NCBI GenBank assembly: GCA_963920525.1 | Contig: OY986438.1 | Coordinates: forward strand, 120,216,220 to 120,280,219 | DNA length: 64,000 nt | Reading direction: 5' to 3' | Origin: Dichetophora obliterata | Lineage: Eukaryota; Arthropoda; Insecta; Diptera; Sciomyzidae | Shown: piece after piece, positions 23,497 through 33,498 of the stretch | How the letters are laid out: each line of letters starts with the position of its first letter | Numbering within the stretch: the first letter of the stretch is position 1 | Program-made: the position numbers and the translations under genes | The notes under the pieces: model-generated | Database searches by the model: none | What the model was told of the DNA's origin: nothing | The model's input: the letters and a program-made list of their open reading frames with translations, nothing else

Positions 23497-25640
23497 AAAT
23501 AGAAGCTAAGTTAGGAGTGTTAAGATTCATAATAGATTCGGGAGCGACCCAATCTATAATAAACCCTGGATTATGCGATCCAAAGTGGAATGTACCCACA
23601 GGGCCAATGAATTTACAAACACTAAAACACATAATAGAAGTTAACGAAAGGGTAGCTATCCCTTGCTTCAAGGAATTTGGTAACATAGACAAAAAATTTG
23701 AATTTTTTGTAAGTAAATTTCATAACATGTATGATGGTATAATTGGAAACAACATATTGATCCCTTTAAACGGTGTGATCAATTTTAAAGAAAATAAACT
23801 ACTTATAGGCGAAAAAGAATTAGAACTAAAATTTTTAACAAATATGGAAAACAAATATTGCTTCACAGATAAAGGTACTTACGAAATTGAAGTACCAGTA
23901 ACAAATAAAGAAGGTTTAGTTTATATTGAAGGAAAATCTTCCCACGACAAGGAAGTAGAATTAATGCAAGGAATATATGAAGCAAATAATCATAAAATAG
24001 AAGCCAAATTACAAATTAAAAACGACGGAGTAAAAGACGTCGTAGTACATAAACAAGAATCCACTCAAGTTACTAACGAAAATTTCTGCATTTATACATT
24101 TGATGAAAACAACGAAAATTTTACGAAAAAAAAGGAAAATGACAAGCCTCTACTAGGACAAATTAGAATGGATCACCTCAATATAGAAGAAAAAGAAAAA
24201 TTAATAAATGTAGTGAAGAAATTTAAAAATATTTTTTATAATGACGATTCGAAAAAGGACCTAACGTTTACAAATGCCCATAAACATGAAATTCGGACTA
24301 TCGAACATGCTCCTATAGTGGCAAAATCTTATAGGTATCCATACGTTCACAAAAACGAAGTAAGAGATCAAATACGGGAAATGCTTAAAAACAAAATAAT
24401 ACGACCAAGTCACTCTCCTTATTCAGCGCCAGTCTGGGTAGTTCCAAAGAAAATGGATGCGAGTGGAAGAAAAAAATGGCGCCTAGTTATTGACTATCGG
24501 AAACTCAATGAAGTAACAATAGATGACCGATATCCAATTCCTAATATTGACGAAATATTAGAGAAGCTAGGACGTTGTCAATACTTCACCACATTGGACC
24601 TTGCAAAAGGCTTCCATCAAATTGAAATTTCAGAGAAAGATATTCACAAAACAGCGTTCAGTGTTGAAGGAGGGCATTACGAGTTTCTTCGTATGCCTTT
24701 TGGTTTAAAAACAGCACCAGCCACATTTCAACGGCTGATGAACAACGTTTTATCTGAATACATTAATAAGATCTGCTTGGTATATCTCGACGATATTATA
24801 ATTTTTTCCACTTCCCTTACAGAACACATAGAGTCGATAACTAAGGTATTTCAAAAACTCAGAGATGTAAACCTTAAAATACAACTAGATAAGAGTGAAT
24901 TTCTCAAACACGAAACCGAGTTCCTTGGTCACATTGTAACAAAAGACGGTATTAAACCTAATCCAAGAAAAATAGAATGTGTCCAGAAATTCCCTCTCCC
25001 AAAAAACCAAAAAGCAATTAAAGAATTTTTAGGACTAACAGGTTATTACCGCAAGTTTATTAAAGACTATGCGCGAATAGCTAAGCCCATGACCAAGTAT
25101 TTGAAGAAAGATATAAAAATGAACATAGAAGACCCTGAATATACAAACGCATTCGAAACATTGAAAAAACATTTAGTTAACGATCCAGTCCTTGTTTACC
25201 CTGATTTTAAAAAACAATTTACGTTACAAACCGACGCAAGCAATTATGCTTTAGGGGCCGTGTTATCCCAAGATGGACATCCAACATGCTTTGCAAGCAG
25301 AACGCTCAACGACCACGAGCAAAATTATAGCACAATCGAGAAGGAACTACTTGCCATTGTTTGGGGAACACAATATTTTAGACCTTATTTATTCGGAAAT
25401 AAATTTATAGTGGAAACCGACCATCGTCCTTTGACATGGCTTTTTTCAATGAAGGAGCCCAATTCCAAGCTTATTCGGTGGAGACTTCGTCTAAGCGAAT
25501 ATGATTTCGAAATAAAATACAAAAAAGGCATACAAAACGGAAACGCCGATGCGCTATCTCGCGCCATGATAAATTTCAACGAATTCGAGACACCAATAAT
25601 AAATGAGAGTAAATGCCCATTAAATATGTACAAAAACTAA
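23457..25640 (+). CDS. pol: Errantivirus pol part 1: protease, reverse transcriptase, RNase H
   Basis: Probably translated by -1 frameshift from gag; the first in-frame start-like codon is GTG at 23517, giving 707 residues. From there: aspartic protease FIIDSGATQS (residues 4-13); reverse transcriptase with WRLVIDYRKLN (321-331), LPFGLK-type RMPFGLKTAPATF and the catalytic YLDD (423-426); RNase H beginning at TDASNYALGAV and followed by TDHRPLTWL. All are typical of Gypsy-group Pol. The frame ends at a TAA (25638-25640) in a region that should lead into integrase without a break. The downstream part continues in the same frame, so this TAA is a nonsense mutation rather than a frameshift. Confidence 0.93.
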   Translation, partial: FSFTGLRNNLPHIEIEAKLGVLRFIIDSGATQSIINPGLCDPKWNVPTGPMNLQTLKHIIEVNERVAIPCFKEFGNIDKKFEFFVSKFHNMYDGIIGNNILIPLNGVINFKENKLLIGEKELELKFLTNMENKYCFTDKGTYEIEVPVTNKEGLVYIEGKSSHDKEVELMQGIYEANNHKIEAKLQIKNDGVKDVVVHKQESTQVTNENFCIYTFDENNENFTKKKENDKPLLGQIRMDHLNIEEKEKLINVVKKFKNIFYNDDSKKDLTFTNAHKHEIRTIEHAPIVAKSYRYPYVHKNEVRDQIREMLKNKIIRPSHSPYSAPVWVVPKKMDASGRKKWRLVIDYRKLNEVTIDDRYPIPNIDEILEKLGRCQYFTTLDLAKGFHQIEISEKDIHKTAFSVEGGHYEFLRMPFGLKTAPATFQRLMNNVLSEYINKICLVYLDDIIIFSTSLTEHIESITKVFQKLRDVNLKIQLDKSEFLKHETEFLGHIVTKDGIKPNPRKIECVQKFPLPKNQKAIKEFLGLTGYYRKFIKDYARIAKPMTKYLKKDIKMNIEDPEYTNAFETLKKHLVNDPVLVYPDFKKQFTLQTDASNYALGAVLSQDGHPTCFASRTLNDHEQNYSTIEKELLAIVWGTQYFRPYLFGNKFIVETDHRPLTWLFSMKEPNSKLIRWRLRLSEYDFEIKYKKGIQNGNADALSRAMINFNEFETPIINESKCPLNMYKN

Positions 25641-26876
25641 ATCATTTTTAAGAAAACCGACTCAGGATCTTTAAAAATTAAAAATCAAAAAATATTTAGT
25701 TCGAATAGAAAAATAATTTATATAAGAAATATAGATAGCGACACAATCATAACAATAGTGAAAAACCATTTTAAGCCAACAGGTACAAACGCCGTATACT
25801 TCGATGATGAAGTAATTTTTGAAATATTTAAAGAGGTGATAAAAAACAATTTTAATAATAACAATGGTACCTTTAAAATTATGAGATGCACAAAGGTTCT
25901 GAGAGACATAACAGATGAAAATGAACTTACTAATTGCATAGAAACAGAACATTTGAAGAATAATCATAGGGGCATTAACGAGAACTTTCTAGAACTAAAA
26001 GACGTCATATATAACCCAAAATTAAAGCAAAGAATTACCCAATTCATCAACAATTGCGAAATTTGTAATGTTGAGAAATACGAAAGGCATCCTGTAAAAC
26101 AGAAATTTAAATTAACGGAAACACCCGAAAAACCAAGAGACACGATCCACATGGACGTTTTCTATAGTTTAAACAAAAACATTTTCTTAACCACGATAGA
26201 TAAATTTTCAAAGCATGCTCAAGCCATCAAAATATCCAGTCGATCATGGACAGAATTTAAACGAGCTGTTATGCAATACATAAGTAATGTAGGACATTTT
26301 AACAACCTAATTGTAGACAACGAACTTGGCTTTAAAGCACTACCCTTGCAAGAATTCCTTAGAGAACAGAATATCAATATCCACTTCACATCAAATAATA
26401 ATCACACATCGAATTCCGATGTCGAACGTTTGCATAATACCCTAAATGAACATTTGAGACTTTTGAGACACGACCCAAATAAGGATATTGACACAGTAGA
26501 AGAAAAAATTTATAAAGTAATTAATTTTTATAACAATAGCATTCATTCAACAACAGGCCGTAAACCAATTGACTTCAGTAATGGGAATATAAACCAAGAT
26601 GAATATTCCTTAATAAAAGAACGAATTAAAAATATAAAAGAACGTACAATTAATACACAAAATAAAAATAGGGAAGATGTTGAAATACAAACGGGACCAG
26701 TATTTCTAAAAGAAATAAGAGGTGGCAAAAACCATGCCAAATTTAGGAAAATAATCGCAGAACCATTAGATGAAGAACACATTGTCACAACAAAAGGACA
26801 CAAATACTATAAATCCCATTTGAAAAAACCAAAGAAATTTCAAGATAATAATAACCCAACAATAAAAATAATTTAA
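25641..26876 (+). CDS. pol: Errantivirus pol part 2: integrase
   Basis: In the same frame as the first pol part. The next start-like codon (GTG, 25758) would give 372 residues. The zinc-binding region includes EHLKNNHRGIN and CEIC. The catalytic core has all three acidic residues: IHMDVFYSL (first D), LIVDNELGF (second D) and HTSNSDVERLH (E). A C-terminal domain rich in Lys follows. It is open to TAA at 26874-26876. Because of the TAA at 25638 it could only be made by readthrough or from an internal start. Confidence 0.9.
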   Translation: MIFKKTDSGSLKIKNQKIFSSNRKIIYIRNIDSDTIITIVKNHFKPTGTNAVYFDDEVIFEIFKEVIKNNFNNNNGTFKIMRCTKVLRDITDENELTNCIETEHLKNNHRGINENFLELKDVIYNPKLKQRITQFINNCEICNVEKYERHPVKQKFKLTETPEKPRDTIHMDVFYSLNKNIFLTTIDKFSKHAQAIKISSRSWTEFKRAVMQYISNVGHFNNLIVDNELGFKALPLQEFLREQNINIHFTSNNNHTSNSDVERLHNTLNEHLRLLRHDPNKDIDTVEEKIYKVINFYNNSIHSTTGRKPIDFSNGNINQDEYSLIKERIKNIKERTINTQNKNREDVEIQTGPVFLKEIRGGKNHAKFRKIIAEPLDEEHIVTTKGHKYYKSHLKKPKKFQDNNNPTIKII

Positions 26877-26900
26877 ATATTTTAAGACTTAATATTTCGT

Positions 26901-26913
26901 ATATTTTTTTTAG
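26901..26913 (+). promoter_or_regulatory. Candidate splice acceptor for env mRNA
   Basis: A T-rich tract ending TAG lies four bases upstream of the env ATG (26917). Errantiviral env is expressed from a spliced subgenomic RNA, and this acceptor is at the expected place. The donor, in the leader or gag, was not identified. Confidence 0.6.
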
Positions 26914-26916
26914 GAA

Positions 26917-28485
26917 ATGGACGTATCCATGTTAATTTTAATTTCACTAACGACATATGTACCGACGACCTTTTCACAGACGCTGGAGGTTCAAAATCTA
27001 AACGAAAATAACGGTTTTGTCAATATAAAGATGGAAAATATCAAAATAATTATAAACTATGAAAAAGTACTTCACATAATTAACGTGACACAATACGATG
27101 AGACGAAGGAACATATTTGGGACAACATTAAACTAATGACAAACAAACCCAACTTAGAAGGACCAATGCTAAATTCAGTCCTACATAACTACAGAAACCT
27201 AGAAGTAAAATTACACAATCTACTCCCGCAGACAAGAAGCAAACGAGGACTCTTTAACATAGTCGGCAAAGGCCTTAAATACATTACAGGAACTATGGAC
27301 GCTGACGATGAAAAACATATTATTGAACAACTCGAAACTCTAAAGGGAAATAATAAAAATCTCATTACGGAAAATAATAAACAAGTACGCATTAACACGG
27401 ACATAATTAGACAAATCCAAAATATTACGGATCACATTAAAAAACAACAAAAAACCATAAAAGAATATGTAGGAACATGGTCAGACGAAGTTAGCAATAG
27501 AATAATATCAATAGAAGATGAAGTAAGATACATGCAATATCTTTATCAAATTAATTATGACATCAGCCTACTCATTAATCACATAGATGATATAGAACAG
27601 ATTCTTCTCAATAGCAGACTTGGTGTTCTAGGTAGAAACATTCTGACAAATGACGAATTTAGAAACATAACAGACATTGACACATTAGCAAACATAAAGA
27701 TTTCAGTTGCTTCATTTAACAGAAAAATTGTAATAATAGTTTTGATTCCAAGATTCGTAGAAAATAATTACTCAAAAATTCTTATTGAACCCATACCTAA
27801 CAAAAATAAAAAATCCTTATATGTAAAAGAAAATGAAATTATAACAGACAACCACGGCAATTTATATTACGCGGAAGTAAAACAAAATTTACAGAGAAAC
27901 TTAAGAAAACTTGAAAACCAATGTTTATATAATATTTTTAAAATAAAGGAAGCAAAATGTACTTTTAAAGAAGATACAACCACTCAACTAAAAGAAATAA
28001 GAAATGGATTAATTATTGTAAAAAATATAAAAAATACTGTAATCTTACATAATTGTAACGAGTTTAATACTATTGTAGAAGGAACATACATAATTAAATT
28101 TGAAAATTGTTATATTAAAATTAATAATAAAACCTACAAAAATTTTGAAATAAAGGTTAAAGACCATATAATATTACCGAATCTACATGTATCTATCAAG
28201 GAAGACGTCTTAAACACTAAGCTTGAATTCGATAACATTCATCTACAAAATATCGAAAACAATAGGAAAGACATCACGGAAATTAATAAAAATCATTTTC
28301 AAAAAAATACTTTAAATATAAGCACTTTGCTTATCATAATTTTAATAATTTTTGCTCTTTTAATAAAAACTAAAAATCTTTGTTCAAAGACCACTGTCTT
28401 AGAAATATCTTCGTCGGAGCCTCAAGCTAATGGTGGGGGAGTTATAGCAAACCCCTTCCTTCCCGGCAAAACTAATGTAATATAA
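26917..28485 (+). CDS. env: Errantivirus envelope glycoprotein (F-like), open frame
   Basis: 522 residues starting at an ATG just after the splice acceptor. It begins with a hydrophobic signal peptide (about 1-21), followed by a furin-type site RSKR (107-110) and the fusion-peptide start GLFNIVGKG. A heptad-rich segment follows (about 130-210). One transmembrane helix lies near the end (about 466-481, STLLIIILIIFALLI), with a short cytoplasmic tail. This order matches the insect errantivirus and baculovirus F family of class I-like fusion proteins. The last 15 codons lie inside the 3' LTR. No stop or frameshift is seen, so this is the only major gene that is wholly open. Confidence 0.93.
   Translation: MDVSMLILISLTTYVPTTFSQTLEVQNLNENNGFVNIKMENIKIIINYEKVLHIINVTQYDETKEHIWDNIKLMTNKPNLEGPMLNSVLHNYRNLEVKLHNLLPQTRSKRGLFNIVGKGLKYITGTMDADDEKHIIEQLETLKGNNKNLITENNKQVRINTDIIRQIQNITDHIKKQQKTIKEYVGTWSDEVSNRIISIEDEVRYMQYLYQINYDISLLINHIDDIEQILLNSRLGVLGRNILTNDEFRNITDIDTLANIKISVASFNRKIVIIVLIPRFVENNYSKILIEPIPNKNKKSLYVKENEIITDNHGNLYYAEVKQNLQRNLRKLENQCLYNIFKIKEAKCTFKEDTTTQLKEIRNGLIIVKNIKNTVILHNCNEFNTIVEGTYIIKFENCYIKINNKTYKNFEIKVKDHIILPNLHVSIKEDVLNTKLEFDNIHLQNIENNRKDITEINKNHFQKNTLNISTLLIIILIIFALLIKTKNLCSKTTVLEISSSEPQANGGGVIANPFLPGKTNVI
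28431..28439 (+). promoter_or_regulatory. Polypurine tract
   Basis: GGTGGGGG directly precedes the AGTTAT start of the 3' LTR (28440) and would prime plus-strand DNA synthesis. It overlaps env codons for Gly-Gly-Gly. Confidence 0.75.
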
Positions 28486-29007
28486 AATTAATTTCGAAAT
28501 TCTTAATAATTGTTTGCTCCAAATTTCACAAATAATTATTAAGAATTCTGGCTGACCAATTTCCGGTCACACAGTAAATTTCAGCATAATCGAAATTTTT
28601 AATAATTCTTTGCTCCAAATTTCACAAATAATTATTAAGAATTCTGGCTGACCAATTTCCGGTCACACAGTAAATTTCAGCATAATCGAAATTTTTAATA
28701 ATTCTTTGCTCCAAATGTCGCAAGTAATTATTGGGAATTCTGGCTAACCAATTTCCGTTCACACAGTGTTTAGAAAAGCTTTGATTGCACTTTTCGCTTG
28801 AACTTATTTTGGCAGCGCTGACAAACGCAGCGCAACACACACATACAAAGATACATGCAGGTACGGTAAGCACAGAGTTTTAGTTATAAACAAAAAATGT
28901 AATAATTTTAAGTTAGTTGATTGACAGCTCGAGAACAATAAAGTAAAGAATTAAAACCATTTAAAATTGTGTTTTTTTTCATCTTCGAACTATTCGAAAA
29001 ATTAATT
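28440..29007 (+). repeat. Errantivirus 3' LTR (568 bp)
   Basis: Base-for-base identical to the 5' LTR as far as I could compare by eye, including the three 96-bp repeats and the AATAAA at 28937-28942. It supplies the env C-terminus and the polyadenylation signal. Confidence 0.96.
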
Positions 29008-29013
29008 ATTAGA

Positions 29014-29150
29014 CAGTGAGTTGATCACAGCTTTATCACTCAAAGACTACTGAAGAGGAAATGAAGCGATTTCTGAAACAGACTGTCTAGTTAGCTAAGT
29101 TATTGATACACAGTTGTTTTTGTTGTTGCCTTCTTAAAAACTCACTTGAT
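29014..29150 (+). repeat. Dispersed repeat, copy B
   Basis: Begins CAGTGAGTTGATCACAGCTT directly after the errantivirus target duplication and runs to CTTCTTAAAAACTCACTT. It is the inverted counterpart of 19745-19886. The errantivirus therefore inserted right at the edge of this repeat. Confidence 0.7.
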
Positions 29151-32100
29151 CTAAATCTCGCAATTCAAGGAAAATCCTTACTTAATAAATAAATATGTTA
29201 TTGGCACTTATTAGTTTTTGTAAGACTTCCTACCATGAACATTTCTGGCTACGGTCATGCCTTAAATAGTGGATGAACCTTAATTTTAAGGATTCTGTCA
29301 GCTGTTTTTTCGTTTCCCATGAATCAAAGTAAAAAAATATTCATATTGTTTAACTTTCTTTTTAAGGCTTTTCTGCATTGTAGTTAGATATAACCACGTG
29401 CTGCAATGCAACAAAGATAATGAATCCTTTGCTAAGTGTTTCTCCTGCGTGACTGCATGTGAGTGTGTGTGTGTATGTATGAAGGTTTGTGTTGGCGCCC
29501 AAAAGTGAAAACTTTTACAATTTCCAACTAGAGACAGAGAAATAAGCACAGCAGCCAGAATCTGTTGAATGTTTAAACAAGGATTAAGCACAACACGTGG
29601 TATGGCCAGGTTGTGGCCTGATTTGGCTGGAGCAAAGGGGAGTCAGAGGAGTACACGGCGTATTAAGCTGCCAAAAGGCGGTGGAAGGTCGCCTGAGTGA
29701 ATGAATAAAGTTTTTTTGTCTTATTTATTTCATTATTATTTTTTATTATTATTATTTTTGCCTTGCATATCCTTGCCACGTTCACGTTTGTTCCGTGTTG
29801 TCTTTCTTCTCTTCGGTTTATAATTTCATTCGCATTAAAAATTTTCTCCTGCTACTGCTGCTTCTCTACTGATGATGATGGTGCTGTGCTGTGCTGTTGG
29901 TACGGATGACTTCGGCCTCATCTCCGTCTCCGATGCTGGGTTCCTGCTGCGTTGATGAGTGAAAATTCACGAGAGAGCAAAGTAGAAAATAAATGAATGA
30001 ATGAACAAATGATAATGAGAGCATTTGCAGCTGATGAAACTGAAACTGAAAATGAAAATGAAGTTGTAGACAACGAGAAGGTGGAGTGGAGGAAGGAGGA
30101 GGAGGAGTACAAGCACGAGATGCTGTTAAAAGCACTCTGTTGATTACAACGTTATGGCCCACCCATGGCAAAGCAATCTATGGGTACGCGCTGAGGCTGG
30201 GGAGTTAAGACTGCGGGTTGCTGATGAGATAATGTTTGTTGTTTCTGGCTTTTTTGCCTCCTTACTTGTTTTTGTTGTACTGCTACTGCTGCTTCCTCCT
30301 TTGATGAGGTTTCCTCGCTAACGAGTGAATTATTTTAAATATGGGTTTCAAGGTCAAGGTGATACCAACGCCAACGTCATGACTTTGCCTGTGCTGTTGC
30401 TTCTGCTGGCACTGGTGCTGTTGTTGTTCTTGTTGTTGTCTTTAGTCCTTTTTGCTCATTATGATGTTAATGAAAATTAGACGAAAGGTGAATGAACTGT
30501 TCTGTCTTGATTGGTTGAATTCCGACCGGCTTTGTTTGTATTTTAACTGCAATGTTTTTGAATTAAATGTGGTATTGGTTTTGTTCTGAGATGCTGTTGT
30601 TGTGAGGAAATTCTTTTTACAATGATATGTACAAAATTTTAGGCAACCTGTTTCTAAAGGTAAATTAATTAGTAACTAATTAGTAAATTAGCAAGTTTAA
30701 AGTTAAAAAGTAGTTAAGATAAATCAGTAAATTAAATTTTTTAGCCTCTAGTAAATATTTTCAGATCTCTTTAAAAAGAAAATCTTGTAATGTATATAGT
30801 AATGTTATTTTTTAATGTAGTCTTTCGTATTTTGAGAACCAAACTAAGCGTCACAATTCTTATCAAAATCAATTATTATTAGAAAACATAACACCTAAAT
30901 CACGCAAAAAAAATTTTGATTTTTTTTCTGATTTGATTAAAAATTTTGATAATAATTGATAATTTTGGAAATCAATAAGACCGTCTCATTTTTTTCATCA
31001 AAATGTGTTCAGTCGATCTTAGATGGCAAAAAAATTTGAAAAAAATGTTGACATAAAAATTTGTTTGTTGTGACATTTATGATATAACATATGATGTGAT
31101 ATGATATGATATGTGATGTGATGTGATTAGATTTCTATAGTTATTGTTTCGTCAATTTCATAAAAATTTGTAGAAAAAATTAAGATTTAACAAGCTGACC
31201 TTTCCTACAGCTTTTTCAATCCAAGCGATTAAAAATTGTTCGAAGTCTCTATTTGAAAAAAATAAGTAATGGAGCCTAAATTCATAAAAAAAATTGCCCA
31301 GCAGAGAAAGGAAGAAATACTTCTTGATTCATATTGCGGGATTTTCTTTTTGCATCTGCAAGATATTCTGTTTTGATTCCAGCCAACACTATTTTTGTAC
31401 GATCTACCAAAAAAGCAACTGAAAAAATATAGAAAAAATTCTGTCATTTAGATTTTCCTATGAATTCTCGACAATCCGTTAATTTCATTATTTAAGGCAA
31501 GCTGGTGGTGTAGAATTTTTATAAAATCGATTTTTGTTTTTATACCTATATCAAAAATAAAGTGTTTCGAGAATATACTGTTAAATTTTTGTAATATACT
31601 GACGTTATTTCCGTTTCTACAGCCGTCTCAGCAGGTATCGAGCCACATTGTTTTGTCTGCATTCACTTTCTTTACACGCATTTATCTCAAAAATAATTTT
31701 TTTCGTCAATGTGTTGTTCACCACCAAAAACAAAACTAATCATCTGAAATATGTAATTCATAAAATCAGAGGATATCGCTGGTACTAAAATCGGAACAAG
31801 TGAAGAATAGTGAAAACTCAAATTTTACTTTTTTTTTTAATTACATGTATAAACACCTTCTAAGTCCAAATCCGGAATAATTTCAGGCCGCTCTCAAGTC
31901 GCTTAGAAGCTATAGCGTCCAAAGTTGTAAAAATTGGCCTAAAAAACTCGTTTTTTTTTCTCCTACAAAACTAATAATTTTGATACCCATAATCAAAAGA
32001 AAGTTGATGCTGTTACCTATTGAACGAGCCATCAATCTTACAGCCGTTGTCAACTAATAAACAACGATATTTTTGTTATAAGACATCGGCCGGTATATTC

Positions 32101-32271
32101 TTCAATTCAGCGATAAGCCATATTTACTTATTTCGTTTTACAAATATACGAATACATCCTTAAAACAAAATGCTAATTGTAAAATTTTTAATGGCACAGA
32201 TGTTTTCAGAGGAACTTTTATTCACAAATCTTAAATTTATATGTGACAACTAATTAGCAACGCTTTTAATA
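29151..32271. other. No gene seen; microsatellite-bearing, partly unique DNA
   Basis: 29700-30600 has more balanced base composition and many short repeats: GTGTGTGTGTATGTATG near 29466, GATGATGATGG near 29873, GAAACTGAAACTGAAAATG near 30036, GGAGGAAGGAGGAGGAGG near 30091 and a GCTGTTGTTGTT tract near 30415. This resembles intron or regulatory DNA of a fly gene, but I could not support an exon. A GATATGATATGTGATGTGATG tract lies at 31090-31130. Near 31885-31990 there is a copy of the short dispersed repeat also seen near 20205 and 49555. Confidence 0.5.
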
Positions 32272-32273
32272 TA

Positions 32274-33120
32274 CAGTATATTAAGGTACAATAAAGTAAC
32301 AAAAAATGTGAAAAATTAACAAAAGTTATGCTTAAGGTCTAATATTTTGTCGGAAAACCTTTTTGCTTTAAAACTGCTGCACATCGTCTTTGCATTGAGA
32401 GCATCAGGTGTTGGCATCGCTTTACCGGTATAGCGTACCAGGCTTCCTTGATTTTTACAAATAAATCATCTAGATTTGTTATATTTTGTGTGCTTACGGC
32501 ATTTTTAATATCGTCCCATAAATGCTCGATGGGATTTAGGTCAGGACTTGACGATGGTCAGTCAAGAACAGTCATAGCATTTTGATCAAAAAATTGTTTG
32601 GTTATTTTTGCCGTATGTTTTGGGTCATTATCTTGCTGAAATGAACAAATCACTGGCATATTGTCTTCTGCCCAAGGTAGCATAACACTTCTTAGTATAT
32701 CAACGTATTGTTCCTTATTCATTATGCCAACAATACGGTGAATTGGACCAACGCCGTTCCATGAAAAACACCCCCAAACCATAATCGAGCCACCGCCATG
32801 CTTAACAACCGCAGAAGTGTACCTGGGATCAAGTTCCTTTCCGTTTGGGCGACGGACATACTTTCTCCCATCAGGACCAATGCGATTAATCTTTGTTTCA
32901 TCACTCCACAACACATATTTCCACTGATTTACTGTTCAAGCTGCATGATCTTTGGCAAACTCAATACGACGTTTTCTTTGCGAGAGTTTCACCATGGGTT
33001 TCTTGCGTGCAAGTCTTCCGTGTAGGCCAGCTTCCACTAAACGGCGTGCAACGGTTCTTTTTGAAATATTGGGTCCAATTTCATCCATTATTTCACGCTG
33101 TTTTTTGTTAAAATTATGTT
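32274..33120 (-). pseudogene. Tc1-like transposase, 5'-truncated with two stops
   Basis: One minus-strand frame from about 33120 to 32352 encodes SKRTVARRLVEAGLHGRLA (linker), LWSDETKI (first catalytic Asp), GGGSIMVWGCFSWNG, CSFQQDNDPKHTA (second Asp) and PDLNPIEHLWDDIK (third acidic residue E). A DD34E spacing fits Tc1. The frame is never shifted but has TGA stops at 32936-32938 and 32558-32560, the latter where Trp is usual (WPSxSPDLNP). The N-terminal DNA-binding half is missing, cut near 33120. The downstream end appears intact: TA then CAGTATATTAAGG at 32272. Otherwise it is much better preserved than the remnant at 13310-13790. Confidence 0.9.
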
Positions 33121-33124
33121 CAGA

Positions 33125-33330
33125 CAGTTGAAAACAAAAAATTCTTACCAAAATATTCACAAATTATTCATAAAAACTTGGAAAACCCACAAGCGAGTGA
33201 ATTGCCCTTTAGCTCCTCTCAGTATGAATGGTGTGGATCTTGTGGAATCAGCCGCTCTTGACGTTCTGGGCATATCGATCCAATCTGATCTTCGTTGGAA
33301 TGATCATATTTTCGATGATTTTCCTATGAA
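33125..33330 (+). pseudogene. Jockey-type reverse transcriptase fragment
   Basis: The plus strand encodes APLSMNGVDLVESAALDVL, then GISIQSDLRWNDHIF. This matches the segment after the catalytic domain of non-LTR reverse transcriptases (xLDVLGxxIxxDLxWNxHI). A relative is found on the minus strand at 63658-63990, where the downstream residues CLGFLKRCNKFF also survive. The fragment abuts the truncated Tc1 remnant at about 33120 and ends near 33330. Confidence 0.7.
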
Positions 33331-33498
33331 TTCTCGACAGGGCATAATATGCCCTGATCAATTTTGCCCTTAAATCGTATATTTCTCTCTTAGTAATCAG
33401 TAAAAAAAACCTGTTTTTACAACTTAAATTTCCAAAGCGCCCCATTCTGCCAATTTTCAATATATTTTTTGTAGTCCCACTCATAAAAAAAAATAAAC

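Larger units (their letters stand above)
21708..29007 (+). mobile_element. Errantivirus (Gypsy-group LTR retrotransposon with env), 7.3 kb
   Basis: Two LTRs (21708-22275 and 28440-29007) hold one constant offset of 6,732 along their length with no difference that I could see. ATTAGA directly flanks the element on both sides (21702-21707 and 29008-29013), a 6-bp target duplication. Order inside: tRNA-Ser primer site, leader, gag, protease, reverse transcriptase, RNase H, integrase, env, polypurine tract. This is the 17.6/297/ZAM type of insect endogenous retrovirus. Gag is truncated and pol has one stop codon, yet the LTRs look identical, so it is recent and probably mobilised in trans. Confidence 0.97.

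Noticed and set aside
25638..25640. The TAA between RNase H and integrase as a programmed readthrough stop
   Set aside because: The frame continues on both sides, but Gypsy-group pol normally has no stop here. I treat it as a nonsense mutation; readthrough is possible but unsupported.
29860..30180. Host exon with Ser/His-rich peptides
   Set aside because: Frames come from CTG, GAT and GGA microsatellites; no splice structure or domain.
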